DNA from: Blastocatellia bacterium | Lineage (GTDB): Bacteria; Acidobacteriota; Blastocatellia; RBC074 | Direction of reading: 5' to 3' | Assembly: GCA_016789725.1 (NCBI GenBank) | Contig: JAEUQN010000044.1 | Coordinates: forward strand, 1 to 40,943 | Length of the DNA: 40,943 nucleotides | Part shown: one piece after another, positions 1 through 9,881 of the stretch | How the letters are laid out: each line of letters starts with the position of its first letter | Position numbering within the stretch: position 1 is the stretch's first letter | Notes under the pieces: generated by a model | Seen by the model: only the letters and a program-made list of their open reading frames with translations | Told to the model about the DNA's origin: nothing | Database searches by the model: none | Translations under genes and position numbers: made by a program

Positions 1-84
1 GCCTGATTCAAGTTGAGAAACAATGGTTTCCAGCCTGGAAAGTGATTCTTCAAAGCTGGCAGATTGTGCTTTTACGTTAGCCAT
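1..84 (-). CDS. xseB: Exodeoxyribonuclease VII small subunit, partial (C-terminus outside window)
   Basis: Only the first 28 codons lie in the window, starting from an ATG at 84 and reading MANVKAQSASFEESLSRLET. The FEESLSRLETIV stretch is the conserved opening helix of the XseB family, whose members are about 70-90 residues and bundle around the large subunit. The start lies four bases past the xseA stop codon, the usual arrangement for coordinated translation of the two exonuclease VII subunits. Together they degrade single-stranded DNA to short oligonucleotides in the cytoplasm. The call rests on the motif plus the neighbour; the rest of the gene cannot be judged. Confidence 0.85.
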   Translation of the reverse strand, partial: MANVKAQSASFEESLSRLETIVSQLESG

Positions 85-88
85 AATT

Positions 89-1474
89 TCATTTGAGAGG
101 TTCAATCACCTGACATCCGACATCACCATCTTCAAATCGCAGTGTAATGTTTTGCCCACGTCGTAATTCTGCGCCCTGCGGGACCAATTGCCCAAGCTCG
201 TCGCGCACAAGCGCATAACCACGACTCAACACCGACAGCGGCGAAAGCATTTCCAATTTGCCCGTCGTCAACGAAAGCTGATGCCATTTGCGTTCAAGTT
301 TAGCTTGGATCGCACGCTCCAATCGTTGTTGTGAAACCTGCAATCGTGCTTCCGAAACTGCCAATGGCGCACGCCAATCGGCGGCCCGCAAATGCTGCTG
401 TGCCGCTTCCACGCGAAGCTTCGCATGATGCAGATTATTTTTCAAAGCCATTGCTGCACGCATTTCCAATTCCCGCACACGCGAGCCAAGTTTTAGGACC
501 GTGCCAATGATTTCGGCAAAGCCCTGACTTTCGACCAGGTCGCGCAATTCGTGTCGCCGTTGCAGCAGGTAATAATCCATCGCGCGGCCCAAATGAGCGA
601 GCAATCCTTCGACGTGTGCGCGTAGCTCATCGGCTTCAGTTGAGACTAATTCCGCTGCGACAGAAGGCGTTGGCGCACGCAAATCCGCTACATAATCCGC
701 AATCGTAAAATCTGTTTCGTGTCCGACGGCGGAAATGACAGGGACTTTGGACGCATAAATCGCGCGCGCGACAATTTCTTCATTGAACGCCCACAAATCT
801 TCCATCGAACCGCCGCCACGCCCAACAATGATGGCATCAATGCTGAATCGTTCTGCGTTGTCGCTGAGCGTTTTGACAGCCTGTGCGATTTCGACCGCCG
901 CACCTGCACCTTGCACGCGGACGGGCGCGATCAACACGTCAATGTTCGCATTGCGCCGCCCCAGAATATTGAGCATATCCCGGATCACTGCACCTGTTGG
1001 CGAAGTCACGATGCCAATTTTGCGCGGGAGCAACGGCAACGGGCGTTTGCGCTCCTCGTCGAACAAGCCTTCCTCTTGCAGCCTGCGCGCCAACTGCTCA
1101 AACGCAAGTTGCAAGGCACCAACGCCGACCGGTTCCATGGACTCCACGTTGAGCTGATAATTCCCGCTCTTTTCCCAAACCGACAGCCGCCCCCGCACTC
1201 GCACTTCCAATCCATTTTCAGGATCGAAGCGCAGCAGCCGATTCCAGTTTTTGAAATACACCGCGCTGACCTGTGCATTCGCATCTTTCAGCGTGAAGTA
1301 CCAATGTCCGGATGGATATTTTTTGAAGTTGGAGATTTCGCCCTGCACGTAGAGATTCTGAAAATCCGCTTCGAGTGACGCTTTAATATCCGCTGTTAAT
1401 TCACTCACCGAAAGCACTGGATTTTCGGCGAAGAGGGCAAGCGTCAAATTCGTTGGGCGAGTGCGTCGGGGCAT
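89..1474 (-). CDS. xseA: Exodeoxyribonuclease VII large subunit
   Basis: 461 residues, within the family's usual 400-460 or slightly above. An N-terminal OB-fold (about residues 18-115, with the motif [22 protein letters not shown]) binds single-stranded DNA. The catalytic region follows, with [15 protein letters not shown], the glycine-rich [17 protein letters not shown] and [25 protein letters not shown] blocks typical of XseA. A long coiled-coil-rich C-terminal part (about 290-400) is where small subunits dock. The enzyme cuts single-stranded DNA processively from both ends in repair and recombination. The ATG lies one base past the stop of the upstream PIN-domain gene, so the two are probably co-transcribed and perhaps translationally coupled; xseB follows four bases downstream. 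Confidence 0.97.
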   Translation of the reverse strand: MPRRTRPTNLTLALFAENPVLSVSELTADIKASLEADFQNLYVQGEISNFKKYPSGHWYFTLKDANAQVSAVYFKNWNRLLRFDPENGLEVRVRGRLSVWEKSGNYQLNVESMEPVGVGALQLAFEQLARRLQEEGLFDEERKRPLPLLPRKIGIVTSPTGAVIRDMLNILGRRNANIDVLIAPVRVQGAGAAVEIAQAVKTLSDNAERFSIDAIIVGRGGGSMEDLWAFNEEIVARAIYASKVPVISAVGHETDFTIADYVADLRAPTPSVAAELVSTEADELRAHVEGLLAHLGRAMDYYLLQRRHELRDLVESQGFAEIIGTVLKLGSRVRELEMRAAMALKNNLHHAKLRVEAAQQHLRAADWRAPLAVSEARLQVSQQRLERAIQAKLERKWHQLSLTTGKLEMLSPLSVLSRGYALVRDELGQLVPQGAELRRGQNITLRFEDGDVGCQVIEPLK

Positions 1475-1475
1475 T

Positions 1476-1970
1476 TTAGTCTTCGTCCTGTTCCATGAGC
1501 GACAGCTTTACAAGGTTTCTGAAAAAGCCGGGAGCAGTGGTGATACGCAACCCTGTTTTTTGGGCTACATCCTGTGTGAAATGCTCTGTATTGTTGGTAA
1601 TCAACCAGGCTGGTTTTGCTTCAATTGCAGATACTAACACTGGAACATCAGCCGCGTGGCGTATCAAGTGGCGAGAGGCCAAAACGATTTGCTTATCAGG
1701 AAAAGGGACGATTTCGGGCTTGGCAAGTTGAAGAAATTTGTCGTAATCCTCTAATAACTGGTCCGCCCATTGGCGATCTTTCCCTACCACAAGAGCCTTT
1801 TTCAAAAGATTGCGCTCAACTTCCTCACGGACGGCCTCTGCTAAAACCATCTGACAGGTATGCGCCGCACACAGCGAAAGAATTGCTTTGTCTACTCCCC
1901 AACGCGCAACAAAACCTCCAGTCAAAATGTTAGAGTCGAGAAACAGTCGGGGCGGTTTAGTTTTGTCCAT
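1476..1970 (-). CDS. PIN-domain protein, candidate VapC-like toxin
   Basis: 164 residues. The opening [13 protein letters not shown] carries the first acidic residue (D12) of a PIN-like nuclease fold. Acidic residues near 45-53 ([11 protein letters not shown]) and D108 in [21 protein letters not shown] supply the second and third. The usual final TxD motif appears as TNN (125-127), so one metal ligand may be missing or replaced. A good Shine-Dalgarno (GAGGAG, 5-6 bases before the ATG) supports the start. An AbrB-type gene, a plausible antitoxin, lies upstream on the same strand but 202 bases away, which is wide for a toxin-antitoxin pair. Downstream it abuts xseA. A VapC-type RNase is the best guess; a non-toxin PIN protein is possible. 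Confidence 0.75.
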   Translation of the reverse strand: MDKTKPPRLFLDSNILTGGFVARWGVDKAILSLCAAHTCQMVLAEAVREEVERNLLKKALVVGKDRQWADQLLEDYDKFLQLAKPEIVPFPDKQIVLASRHLIRHAADVPVLVSAIEAKPAWLITNNTEHFTQDVAQKTGLRITTAPGFFRNLVKLSLMEQDED

Positions 1971-2108
1971 AAAAACTCCTCAAGTTTAAGATTAGAGGAT
2001 CATGGCACAATGTTAATATTTATTTAGTAGTAGTAGTAGGTCCTGTGGAAATGTGGAAAAGATGTATAAACGTTTATTCCATAACTATTTTATCTGTGGA
2101 AATCCCTT

Positions 2109-2147
2109 GGCTAAGCAAAATAATGGCAGGCTTATTTTTGTTTAGCC
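2109..2147 (-). terminator. Imperfect hairpin between antitoxin-like and PIN genes
   Basis: The arms GGCTAAGCAAAATAA (2109-2123) and TTATTTTTGTTTAGCC (2132-2147) are near-complementary (15 pairs with one bulge and one mismatch) around an 8-base loop. On the minus strand it sits 26 bases after the AbrB-type stop codon, so it could terminate or attenuate transcription before the PIN gene. There is no clear run of T after it on that strand, so the role is uncertain. Confidence 0.4.
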
Positions 2148-2172
2148 TTAAAATCTGACAAAAAAGCGAGCG

Positions 2173-2457
2173 CTATGCAGAGAAAAGGTCAGGATATCGT
2201 TCTCTAGTAATTTCTTCTCGTGCTTCAGCCAACCCTTCCTGCAACATTTCTTCAGTAACTCCAGCCTCATCAAGTTTAAAGGCAATGGAATCGCCTAATT
2301 GCACAAATCGTTCTTTTTCGGGTATCAAAATGAGCTGATTGCCTACTTGTATCATTGCAATAAGATCACCTGGTTCCAGATGATTTACCGCTCGGAATTC
2401 TTGCGGCAAAATCATCTGGCCTTGTTCGCCTATTGGTGCTGTTGTGACATTACGCAT
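2173..2457 (-). CDS. AbrB/MazE-type DNA-binding protein, candidate antitoxin
   Basis: 94 residues. The N-terminal half (about 1-50) has the SpoVT/AbrB swapped-hairpin pattern: GEQGQMILPQEFRAVNHLEPGD followed by hydrophobic strands ending LILIPEK. The acidic, helical C-terminal half (EMLQEGLAEAREEITRERYPDLF) resembles toxin-binding tails of such antitoxins. A strong Shine-Dalgarno (AGGAGGT, eight bases before the ATG) supports the start. The product probably represses its own promoter in the 76 bases after typA. The PIN-domain gene downstream on the same strand is the likely partner, but the long spacer with a hairpin between them is atypical. An orphan AbrB-family regulator is the alternative. 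Confidence 0.75.
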   Translation of the reverse strand: MRNVTTAPIGEQGQMILPQEFRAVNHLEPGDLIAMIQVGNQLILIPEKERFVQLGDSIAFKLDEAGVTEEMLQEGLAEAREEITRERYPDLFSA

Positions 2458-2533
2458 ATCGAATGACCTCCTGTGCGAAATGATTTTACCTCAAATCTAT
2501 TGCGACTGCGCTTTTGCGAAGCCTGGCTGGAGT

Positions 2534-4351
2534 TTATTCTGCCGCCTTCTTCGACTTTGGTCGTAGATTTCCGGCCAGAACTTTCTTGCGCATCCGAATG
2601 GATTTGGGCGTAACTTCGACCAATTCATCTTCGGCGATGTATTCAATTGCCTGCTCTAAAGTCAGGTCGCGCACCGGAACGAGCCGCAACGCTTCATCTG
2701 CACTGGACGCGCGCATGTTGGTGAGTTTCTTTTCGCGGACGATGTTGACATCCAAATCTACGTCACGCGAGTTTTCACCCACGATCATGCCTTCATACAC
2801 TTCGGTCTGTGGCTTGACGAATAGTTCACCACGCTCCTGCAAGTTGTAAATCGCGTAGCCGGTCGCCGCACCGGAACGATCTGCAACGAGGCTGCCTGTA
2901 CCGCGTCCCTGCAACTCGCCTTGCCATTTGCCCCAACGCAAGAACAGCGTATTCAGGAGACCCGTGCCTTTGGTTTCGGTCAGGAATTCGTTGCGGAATC
3001 CGATCAAGCCGCGCGACGGGATGTCAAATTCCATTCGCACGCGCCCGTGTCCATGATTGACCATCTTGGTCATTTGGCCTTTGCGACGCCCCATCGCTTC
3101 GGTGACTACGCCAATGAATTGATCCGGCACGTCAATCACTGCCAGTTCAATAGGTTCTTGTAGTTCGCCGTCATCGCTTTTACGCGTCACGACCTGTGGG
3201 CGCGCGACGTTGAGTTCGTAATCTTCGCGGCGCATCTGCTCAATCAAAATGGCGAGTTGCAGTTCACCACGACCAGAGACTTTAAAGCTTTCCGGCGAAT
3301 CGGTATCTTCGACCCGAATTGCCACGTTGCCCAGCAATTCACGATCCAGCCGATCACGAATCTGACGTGACGTGACATATTTGCCCTCTTTGCCTGCGAA
3401 TGGGGAATTGTTGACGCTGAAAATCATGGAGATTGTCGGCTCGTCAATGCGAATGCGCGGCAGCGGACGCGGTTCTGTAGCGGACGTCACCGTGTCGCCA
3501 ATATTGATGCCTTCGATGCCGGCGAGTGCAATGATTTCACCCGCTTCGGCGCGTTCAATCGGCACTTGCTTCAAGCCCTCAAAGGCATAAAGCTGCGTGA
3601 TTTTGGTTTTGCGCAATTCGCCGTCAATACCACATACCGAAACCTGATCGCCGACCGCAATCGTGCCATTGAAGATGCGCCCAATTGCGAGCCGCCCAAC
3701 ATATTCGCTGTAGTCCAGATTGGCGACCAGAATTTGCAATGGTGCATTTGGATCACCGCTTGGCGCGGGCATCGTGCGGACAATTTCTTCAAACAACGGC
3801 TTGAGCGAATCGCTCTCGTGATCCAATTCATGCTTAGCCATGCCGTCGCGCGCAATCGCGTAGAGAATCGGAAATTCAATCTGATCGTCGTCCGCATCGA
3901 GATCAATGAACAGATCATAGACTTCGTTGACGACTTCTGGTGCACGCGCGTCCTGCCGATCAATTTTGTTGATGACGACAATCGGCTTGAGCTTCTGTTC
4001 GAGGGCTTTTGATAGAACGTAACGCGTTTGGGGCAGCGGGCCTTCCGACGCGTCCACGAGCAGTAAAATGCCGTCCACCATCGTCAACACACGTTCGACT
4101 TCGCCGCCAAAATCCGAGTGGCCTGGTGTGTCAAGGATGTTGATTTTCGTATCGCCAAAATGCACCGAAGTGTTTTTAGCCATAATGGTGATGCCGCGCT
4201 CGCGCTCCAAATCCATCGAATCCATCACGCGTTCGACCACTTTTTCGTTCGAGCGAAAGAGGCCGGATTGACGCAGCATAGCGTCAACCAACGTGGTCTT
4301 GCCGTGATCTACGTGTGCGACGATTGCAATATTGCGAATGTTATTTGTCAT
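2534..4351 (-). CDS. typA: Ribosome-associated translational GTPase TypA/BipA
   Basis: 605 residues, the usual length. GTPase motifs are all present: [15 protein letters not shown] (G1), [15 protein letters not shown] (G3) and [15 protein letters not shown] (G4). The elongation-factor domain II follows, then domains V-like and the TypA-specific C-terminus with [11 protein letters not shown] and [12 protein letters not shown]. TypA binds the 70S ribosome in the cytoplasm and helps 50S assembly and growth under stress, especially in the cold. The sequence just before the ATG is A/T-rich without an obvious Shine-Dalgarno, so initiation strength is unclear. The start is the natural TypA start ([18 protein letters not shown]). 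It is followed, on the same strand, by the AbrB-type gene. Confidence 0.97.
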   Translation of the reverse strand: MTNNIRNIAIVAHVDHGKTTLVDAMLRQSGLFRSNEKVVERVMDSMDLERERGITIMAKNTSVHFGDTKINILDTPGHSDFGGEVERVLTMVDGILLLVDASEGPLPQTRYVLSKALEQKLKPIVVINKIDRQDARAPEVVNEVYDLFIDLDADDDQIEFPILYAIARDGMAKHELDHESDSLKPLFEEIVRTMPAPSGDPNAPLQILVANLDYSEYVGRLAIGRIFNGTIAVGDQVSVCGIDGELRKTKITQLYAFEGLKQVPIERAEAGEIIALAGIEGINIGDTVTSATEPRPLPRIRIDEPTISMIFSVNNSPFAGKEGKYVTSRQIRDRLDRELLGNVAIRVEDTDSPESFKVSGRGELQLAILIEQMRREDYELNVARPQVVTRKSDDGELQEPIELAVIDVPDQFIGVVTEAMGRRKGQMTKMVNHGHGRVRMEFDIPSRGLIGFRNEFLTETKGTGLLNTLFLRWGKWQGELQGRGTGSLVADRSGAATGYAIYNLQERGELFVKPQTEVYEGMIVGENSRDVDLDVNIVREKKLTNMRASSADEALRLVPVRDLTLEQAIEYIAEDELVEVTPKSIRMRKKVLAGNLRPKSKKAAE

Positions 4352-4673
4352 AAAAATTAAATGTCGTAGGTTTGATACCAGTCGGTTGGTATATCGTTAG
4401 TTTCTTTATCAATTTCATCTGCCGCAGGCGTTTGCGCTAATTTGAAGATCACGATGCGTTGTACGCTGTTATGTTTGGCGAGCCACATAATTTTGCGAAA
4501 ACTCACTGCGCCGCATTCACCTCAGAATCCAATTCCCTGGATGACATTCAATACCATCAGATTGGACGAAGCTCCGTATACGGTCATCACCGAGCAAAAA
4601 ATAAACCGCAAGGGTAACAGCCGGGCATTGCGATGGCAAGGACTATTGCAGGCCGTGTTATGATGCGCCGCGT
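4352..4673. other. Intergenic region between typA and the DUF4129 gene
   Basis: This 322-base divergent stretch should hold promoters for typA (minus) and the DUF4129 gene (plus). No confident -35/-10 pair stands out. On the minus strand an open frame of 43 codons runs from an ATG at 4488 (or a GTG at 4506) to a TAA at 4357, ending five bases before typA. It reads MWLAKHNSVQRIVIFKLA and ends in DWYQTYDI. The frame is closed upstream by a TGA at 4522-4524. It could be a short coupled leader gene or a decayed remnant; I do not recognise it. A 73-codon plus-strand frame here has no supporting feature. Confidence 0.35.
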
Positions 4674-5783
4674 ATGCAAAGGCAAATATCAAAAGTGAGA
4701 TTTGGGCAAATCACTCTCCTTTTTATTTCCACCATTCTACCTCAAAGCAAAAGAAACGCGCCGACGGTTTGCTGTTTGCTGTTTGCTGGTTGCTGTTTGC
4801 TTCCTCCCCTTCAAGCGGCAACAACGCTGGAAAACTATACCCGCCGTGTCGAAGAAGCGGCGAAGTTAGCGGCAGATGTCGTAGAGAATGACTACAGCCG
4901 CGACGAAGAGCAAGAACTTTTGCGCCGCCTGACGGATCTTATTCCTTCTACCGAAGATGTTGTCCGTGATGCGCAGGGCAAAGACCTCACGCACATAGAC
5001 AATGCGTGGCTGCAACAAGCGATAGAGAAATTGGATAACGAAGACGATGATGCCCGATATTCGCACCTTAGCGAAATCACAGACCGACTCAGTGCGCTGA
5101 GCCGAACCCTGCGTAGCACGTTGGAAAAACAGGTTGCACCCGAAGCGATTGCCACGCGCGAACGGCTACAACAAATCCTGGCGCGCAATGAGTATCAACC
5201 TGAAGAGGAAAAGGATTCGGCGATTCAGGCCTGGCTTAAAAAAATTCGCCAGAAGATGAACGAATTGCTGGCAAAGCTTTTCTTCGGCAATTCCTCTAAA
5301 TCCGCGCCAAGCGCAGGATCGTTGCAGGCGATTCGCTGGTTGATTATTTTGGCTTTGGTTGCCAGTCTGGTGTGGGCGACGATCTTGCTGGTGCGTCGTT
5401 TTCAATTGCGGCAGATTCAATTGAAAGACGATAGAGGAGATGAGGCCGTGCTTGAAATCTTGGGCGAGCAATTTGGTGCAGATGTGTCCGCAGATGATTT
5501 GCTCAAAACAGCCGCTGAAATGGCACGCAAAGGTGAATATCGGCTGGCTATCCGACGCGCGTATCTGGCGTTGCTCTATGAATTGGAACAGCGCGGCAAA
5601 TTACGTTTGCATCGGGCGAAAACGAATCAGGATTATTTGGGCGAATTGAAAAATGAACCGTACATTTATCCGCCTGTGACAACGCTGACAGGCCATTACG
5701 AACGCGTTTGGTATGGAGATGGCACCGCAACGTTGGAAGATTATTCAGGGTTTATCGAGAAATATCGAGAAGTAGCGAGGTGA
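4674..5783 (+). CDS. DUF4129-containing membrane protein
   Basis: 369 residues. The N-terminus has a hydrophobic Cys-rich segment (about 31-48) ending in LQA and would act as a signal peptide or anchor. Residues 50-200 are charged and helical, probably extracytoplasmic. A transmembrane helix lies at about 219-241 (WLIILALVASLVWATILLV). The C-terminus, from RKGEYRLAIRRAYLALLYEL to the TGHYERVWYG segment, is the DUF4129 signature. In other genomes DUF4129 genes sit with MoxR ATPase, DUF58 and transglutaminase-like genes; none is here, so this copy is an orphan. The first 45 codons fall in a diverged copy of the window's AT-rich repeat family, so the signal segment appears repeat-derived. No clear Shine-Dalgarno precedes the chosen ATG. 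Confidence 0.8.
   Translation: MQRQISKVRFGQITLLFISTILPQSKRNAPTVCCLLFAGCCLLPPLQAATTLENYTRRVEEAAKLAADVVENDYSRDEEQELLRRLTDLIPSTEDVVRDAQGKDLTHIDNAWLQQAIEKLDNEDDDARYSHLSEITDRLSALSRTLRSTLEKQVAPEAIATRERLQQILARNEYQPEEEKDSAIQAWLKKIRQKMNELLAKLFFGNSSKSAPSAGSLQAIRWLIILALVASLVWATILLVRRFQLRQIQLKDDRGDEAVLEILGEQFGADVSADDLLKTAAEMARKGEYRLAIRRAYLALLYELEQRGKLRLHRAKTNQDYLGELKNEPYIYPPVTTLTGHYERVWYGDGTATLEDYSGFIEKYREVAR
4675..4805 (+). repeat. Diverged copy of the CAAAAGGCAAA/TTTGCCTTTTG repeat family
   Basis: The left part has CAAAGGCAAATATCAAAAG, matching the left arm of the clear copy at 19613. The middle ACCTCAAAGCAAAAGAAA, followed by GCCGACGGTTTGC, aligns with ACCAAAGCAAAAGCAAAG and GCCGACTTTTTGC of the copy at 35155. 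The right part is a run of TTTGCTG units. It is more diverged than the intergenic copies, probably because it is translated as the N-terminus of the DUF4129 protein. Confidence 0.5.
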
Positions 5784-5805
5784 GCGGCGCGACCATAAAA
5801 GAACA

Positions 5806-5837
5806 AACGGCTGGTTAAGCAGCGCTTGCCAGCCGTT
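5806..5837. terminator. Hairpin downstream of the DUF4129 gene
   Basis: A perfect 9-base stem, AACGGCTGG (5806-5814) with CCAGCCGTT (5829-5837), surrounds a 14-base loop, 23 bases after the DUF4129 stop. It lacks a T-run. It is the first of two hairpins in the 128-base gap between convergent genes and has similar stem sequence to the second. Confidence 0.5.
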
Positions 5838-5847
5838 GAAACTAAAG

Positions 5848-5886
5848 AAGGCTGGCGGACAGTTTTCACTGTCGAGCCAGCCTTTT
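5848..5886 (+). terminator. Rho-independent terminator between convergent genes
   Basis: AAGGCTGGC (5848-5856) pairs with the reverse-complementary GCCAGCCTT region ending at 5884, with an inner ACAG/CTGT stem, and is followed by a TTTT run. On the opposite strand the same stem is flanked by A/T-rich sequence, so it may act in both directions and stop transcripts of both the DUF4129 gene and the TonB-type receptor gene. Confidence 0.7.
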
Positions 5887-5911
5887 CAATTTCTAATTTC
5901 AAGCTCTGAAA

Positions 5912-8900
5912 CTAGAAGTCATAACGCAATGCGAATTGCATAATGCGAGCATTATTTCTTGTTCCCGTGAATCGCCCGAACGTAGGACCTGCCGACGAAC
6001 CCGTATAGCCTATCTGCGTAGCGGCCTGCCCCGTGAATACCGGCGTATTGGTGACGTTGAATACCTCCCAACGGAAGGTCATCTTGTGTTTCTCGTCCCA
6101 CGGCATATTGAACGATTTCAACAATCCAGCATCAAGGTTGACTAATCTCGGAAGACGGACCGCATTTCGTGTCCCCGTCTCGCCTGGATGTGGCGTTCGG
6201 AACGATTTCCAAACCTCATCGGGATTGGCAAACAGATTTGGGAGACTGCAACCTGTGGTACAGGCGGCAGTCTTTGCGTTCAAGAACGTACCGGTTTCTA
6301 TTGGTTTCGTCGGCACGTTGAAACTCCGAATCTGCCAGTTCGTCTGCCACCCCGTTTCATCGAAATACCCGGTAGTGAGCGGAAAACCGGAATCCGCGCG
6401 GAAAATACCAGTCAATTGCCAGCCACCAACAAAGGCATCAGCCACTTTGTTCAGGTTGCTTCCGAAGCGTTTGCCTCTGCCAATCGGTATATCCCAAACA
6501 CCGTTAAAGTTGATCAGGTGTCTCGCGTCGAAATCCGACACGGCGCGGTTGTCCCTAATGTTAAAGGCATTCAGGATAAACGTCGAACCGAACAAGCCGC
6601 CTGTCTGTAGACCCGAACCAGTATCAAGTGACTTGGATAAGGTGTAGTTGAAATCCCATGTAACTCCCGATAATCGCTGACGAACCGAAAGGGTCGCGCC
6701 GTGATAATCCGAAGAACCGATAGTGCCGAACGCTGACAGCGCATCATATTGTCCCTGGAAGAAGTAACGGCTTCCGGTCTCCCCGTCGAGCAGTTGCATC
6801 ATATAGGTCCAGTCCCCAGCGAAATTGGGCTGAGCATTATAGACGGCCTGTGTGTTCGTGCAGGCGGTTCCCGACGCTCCCCCTGTTCCGGTTGGACATC
6901 CAAAAATCGCACCCAGGGAGCCTGCCGTCCACATGTTTTCAAAAAATGCGACCGGCGTGATTGAAGTTGCTGCCGCACCGGCTTGAAGCTTCATGTCCAA
7001 TAAAGTAGCGGCCTGATTATAGGTCAGCCCCGATTTCGTGTCCCGAATGTCGCCCCTAAGCATCGCTACATCACGACCCGCCAGCAAATTGCGTGCAAGA
7101 CGGCCTATGTATGCGACATCAACCCACATCTTACCAGGAAGCCGCCGACCATAGCTGACATTCCATGAATAATTGGTTGGTGAGATCAGGTTCTGATCAA
7201 GCGAGGTTTCGATCTTGCCCAGACCAGGACCCGTGGCGGGAGCCGTCTGCGGGAAAGTTAGTGCTCCCGGAATTCTAATGTTTGGCAATGACCGGATAAC
7301 CATACTCGGACCGGTATAAAGCGGAGCTGGGTTGGTTGTCAGGTTGTAGGTATTTACGTTGATATTCGACGCTGACCCAAATCCGAGCGTATTCGCGCCA
7401 TCCCAGTTTGTCGCAAGCTGTTGACCAAAATAGTCATTGGTCATGGCAAAGCCTGCTCTGATAACAGAATCCCCATCCTTACCAAAGAGCTTGCCAAAGA
7501 ACCCGGTTTTGAATGCGGGCGACCAAGCTACTGATATACGCGGCTGGAAGTTGTTCTTATCCAGCGGATACATACTGTCCAGTCCGTTCACCTTACCAGC
7601 CTTCCGTACAGAGATAGTTTCACGGTAATTCGTTCCCTGGTTCATTGCCGCAATAGTGTTTGCCAAGTATGTCGAAAGTTGGATGGAGGGAACAGTTTCG
7701 TAGCCCTGCGTTTCAGTTACAGGCATACTAAGCCCATATCTGAGGCCAGCGGTCACTGTAAAATTCGAGCGCAGTTTCCAGGTGTCCTGGAAATAAAAAT
7801 CATACTCTTGGGTCTCGAACTCACGCCTAATACCAGTATTGGCCGCAAGCAACGTACCGTTTGTGTCGAAATTGAAGTTGGCGCCATAACCGCTCAATCT
7901 GCCGAACAATGCGACAAGGGCACTCTGTGCGTTCACATCCCAAGCTGAAGCGACGGAGCGGGTAGCTCCGCTAACCAATGTGATGTACTGGTTAATCGCA
8001 GTTCTCGCAATGTTGCTCGCATAGGCGCTGGGATTGGTAATGCCGTTGTCAAACGAATTGGCAAAATTCACCCTGGTGTTTTTGATCAACCGAATGTTCG
8101 TGCCGAACTGGAACGTGTGATTTGATTTGATCCAGGTAAAGTCATCGGTGATGTTTTGGGTCGGATTTGTCCGGTTAAAGGCACGGGCGAAACCAGTCGG
8201 TTGGAAGACACGGCGAAATGAAATATTCGGATCGTTGGAATCGCCTTGATTACTAAACGCAAGTCGTGTCAGGCCGTAGCTGAGCCGGTTCGTCAGATTA
8301 CTGCTAACCAGCCATGTATGTGTAGCAGCAAGTCCAAGTGGATGACTCCAGGTACTTGTTGGCGGAGTATCCGGGAAATACGGAGCTGCACCCGTTAGGT
8401 CATTCTGATAGTTTCCGCGGAGCGAAAGCAGGTGTTTTTGGTCACCGGTTATCGTCCAGTCTATACGTGCCGTATGGGCGTTTTGTTTGACTGGTGTTGG
8501 AGCATTAAACCGGAACCCGCCAGTATTGAGTCCGTCACCTTGTGTACTGTCATTTACTGCGTATCTGGAAACAGCGGAAGCAAACAAAGTAGGAACCAAT
8601 GGATTCACGTCAACAACTGGAACTCCGTTAAGGAGGAACGAGTTAATCTGCGGCGTGTTGATTGTCCAGGACTGACCAGTATTATCAACAAACCGGATGT
8701 TGCCTGCCGCCAGGCTTGCTGTCGGCACCACTCTGGCAATTGACGTTCCCTTTGCCTCGCGCATTCCTTCGTAATTATAAAAGAAAAACAACCGATCTTT
8801 GACGATGGGGCCACCGAGTCTGCCGCCAAAAAGGTTGCGGATTAGCTTGGGACGAGTAACGCCTGTCGCGTTGTTGAACCAATCGTTCGCAGTGGTAACT

Positions 8901-9679
8901 GTGTTGCGGTGAAACTCGTAAAGAGCGCCGTGAAATTCGTTCGTACCGCCTCTAGTGATCAGCGATATCTGTGCCCCTGACGAACGACCTTTGCTGGCAT
9001 CAGCATTCGTCGTCGTGACACGAAACTCCTCAACCGAATCGGGATTGACACGCAAGACGGGCGTGAAGGCAGTCCCTTCCTGCTGATTATTAACGTCAAC
9101 ACCGTCAAGCGTAATGTTGGCCTGATCGGAACGTCCGCCAGCGACCGAGCCATCAGGTGTAACTGCTGCCTGTAAACTTAGAAGATTAGCTACGTTGCGG
9201 CCCTGAAGCGGAAGCTCAACGATCTGCTGGGCAACAAAGTTATTGCCTAAACTCGCATCCTGCGTGTTGATGATGTTTTCAACCGCCGATGCAGAGACCG
9301 TGACGCTTTCAGTCACCTGACCCGCTTCCAGCGTAACAGAGACAGTCACACGGCTATCCACCAACGCTTGAATCTCAGTCAAAATGGATTTCTTAAATCC
9401 CTTGGCTTCAACCTCTACGGTATACATGCCAGTGGGGACGGTGGGGAACAGGAAATTACCGCTTGCATCTGCGGTTGTTGTGCGACTGAAGTTTGTAGCG
9501 GCACTCTTCAGTGTCACTGTTGCTCCAGCGATGGCCGCTTGGGAAGAGTCGCTAACAGTACCAACCACTGTGGACGATCCAGTCTGAGCCTGCGATGGGA
9601 TGAATCCTGCGACTGCAAGCAAGACAATTCCTAAGCAATAGAATGTGAGATTCTTAAGAGAACCGGGTTTTCTGAACAT
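5912..9679 (-). CDS. Oar-like TonB-dependent outer-membrane receptor
   Basis: 1255 residues from the ATG at 9679. That start was chosen because AGGAGG lies just upstream and the first 32 residues then form a clean signal peptide (hydrophobic core FYCLGIVLLAVAGF, cleavage near QAQ). A longer frame adds 17 residues before it. Residues about 35-115 are a carboxypeptidase-regulatory-like beta-sandwich (GTVSDSSQAAIAGATVTL). A plug domain follows (about 125-265, with NNFVAQQIVELPLQGRN and ITLDGVDVNNQQ). The rest is a large beta-barrel ending in ALRYDF, the terminal-Phe outer-membrane signature. Such receptors are abundant in Acidobacteria and probably import large carbohydrate or peptide ligands, but the substrate cannot be predicted. 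No partner gene (SusD, TonB, hydrolase) is adjacent. Confidence 0.92.
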   Translation of the reverse strand: MFRKPGSLKNLTFYCLGIVLLAVAGFIPSQAQTGSSTVVGTVSDSSQAAIAGATVTLKSAATNFSRTTTADASGNFLFPTVPTGMYTVEVEAKGFKKSILTEIQALVDSRVTVSVTLEAGQVTESVTVSASAVENIINTQDASLGNNFVAQQIVELPLQGRNVANLLSLQAAVTPDGSVAGGRSDQANITLDGVDVNNQQEGTAFTPVLRVNPDSVEEFRVTTTNADASKGRSSGAQISLITRGGTNEFHGALYEFHRNTVTTANDWFNNATGVTRPKLIRNLFGGRLGGPIVKDRLFFFYNYEGMREAKGTSIARVVPTASLAAGNIRFVDNTGQSWTINTPQINSFLLNGVPVVDVNPLVPTLFASAVSRYAVNDSTQGDGLNTGGFRFNAPTPVKQNAHTARIDWTITGDQKHLLSLRGNYQNDLTGAAPYFPDTPPTSTWSHPLGLAATHTWLVSSNLTNRLSYGLTRLAFSNQGDSNDPNISFRRVFQPTGFARAFNRTNPTQNITDDFTWIKSNHTFQFGTNIRLIKNTRVNFANSFDNGITNPSAYASNIARTAINQYITLVSGATRSVASAWDVNAQSALVALFGRLSGYGANFNFDTNGTLLAANTGIRREFETQEYDFYFQDTWKLRSNFTVTAGLRYGLSMPVTETQGYETVPSIQLSTYLANTIAAMNQGTNYRETISVRKAGKVNGLDSMYPLDKNNFQPRISVAWSPAFKTGFFGKLFGKDGDSVIRAGFAMTNDYFGQQLATNWDGANTLGFGSASNINVNTYNLTTNPAPLYTGPSMVIRSLPNIRIPGALTFPQTAPATGPGLGKIETSLDQNLISPTNYSWNVSYGRRLPGKMWVDVAYIGRLARNLLAGRDVAMLRGDIRDTKSGLTYNQAATLLDMKLQAGAAATSITPVAFFENMWTAGSLGAIFGCPTGTGGASGTACTNTQAVYNAQPNFAGDWTYMMQLLDGETGSRYFFQGQYDALSAFGTIGSSDYHGATLSVRQRLSGVTWDFNYTLSKSLDTGSGLQTGGLFGSTFILNAFNIRDNRAVSDFDARHLINFNGVWDIPIGRGKRFGSNLNKVADAFVGGWQLTGIFRADSGFPLTTGYFDETGWQTNWQIRSFNVPTKPIETGTFLNAKTAACTTGCSLPNLFANPDEVWKSFRTPHPGETGTRNAVRLPRLVNLDAGLLKSFNMPWDEKHKMTFRWEVFNVTNTPVFTGQAATQIGYTGSSAGPTFGRFTGTRNNARIMQFALRYDF

Positions 9680-9881
9680 CTTTTCCTCCTGAGTTGTAGT
9701 AACCGATCCGGGAATCGGCAGATAATCCAAAAATATTGCCGCTAAGTGTCCGTTGCTGACGCAAAGGATATGCCGACAAAAAGAACGGCGTAGTTGTTGG
9801 TAAAAGATCGCAATAGTTCATTACAAACTGCTTTGATTGTTGATGTTAATGGATTAGTGGCAGGCGTGCTAAAAAGCTGGA

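Noticed and set aside
4442..4663. 73-codon plus-strand frame before the DUF4129 gene
   Set aside because: No ribosome site, no conserved pattern, and it overlaps the likely promoter region.
6033..6647. 204-codon plus-strand open frame
   Set aside because: Antisense to the beta-barrel of the TonB-type receptor; no start signal or family resemblance.
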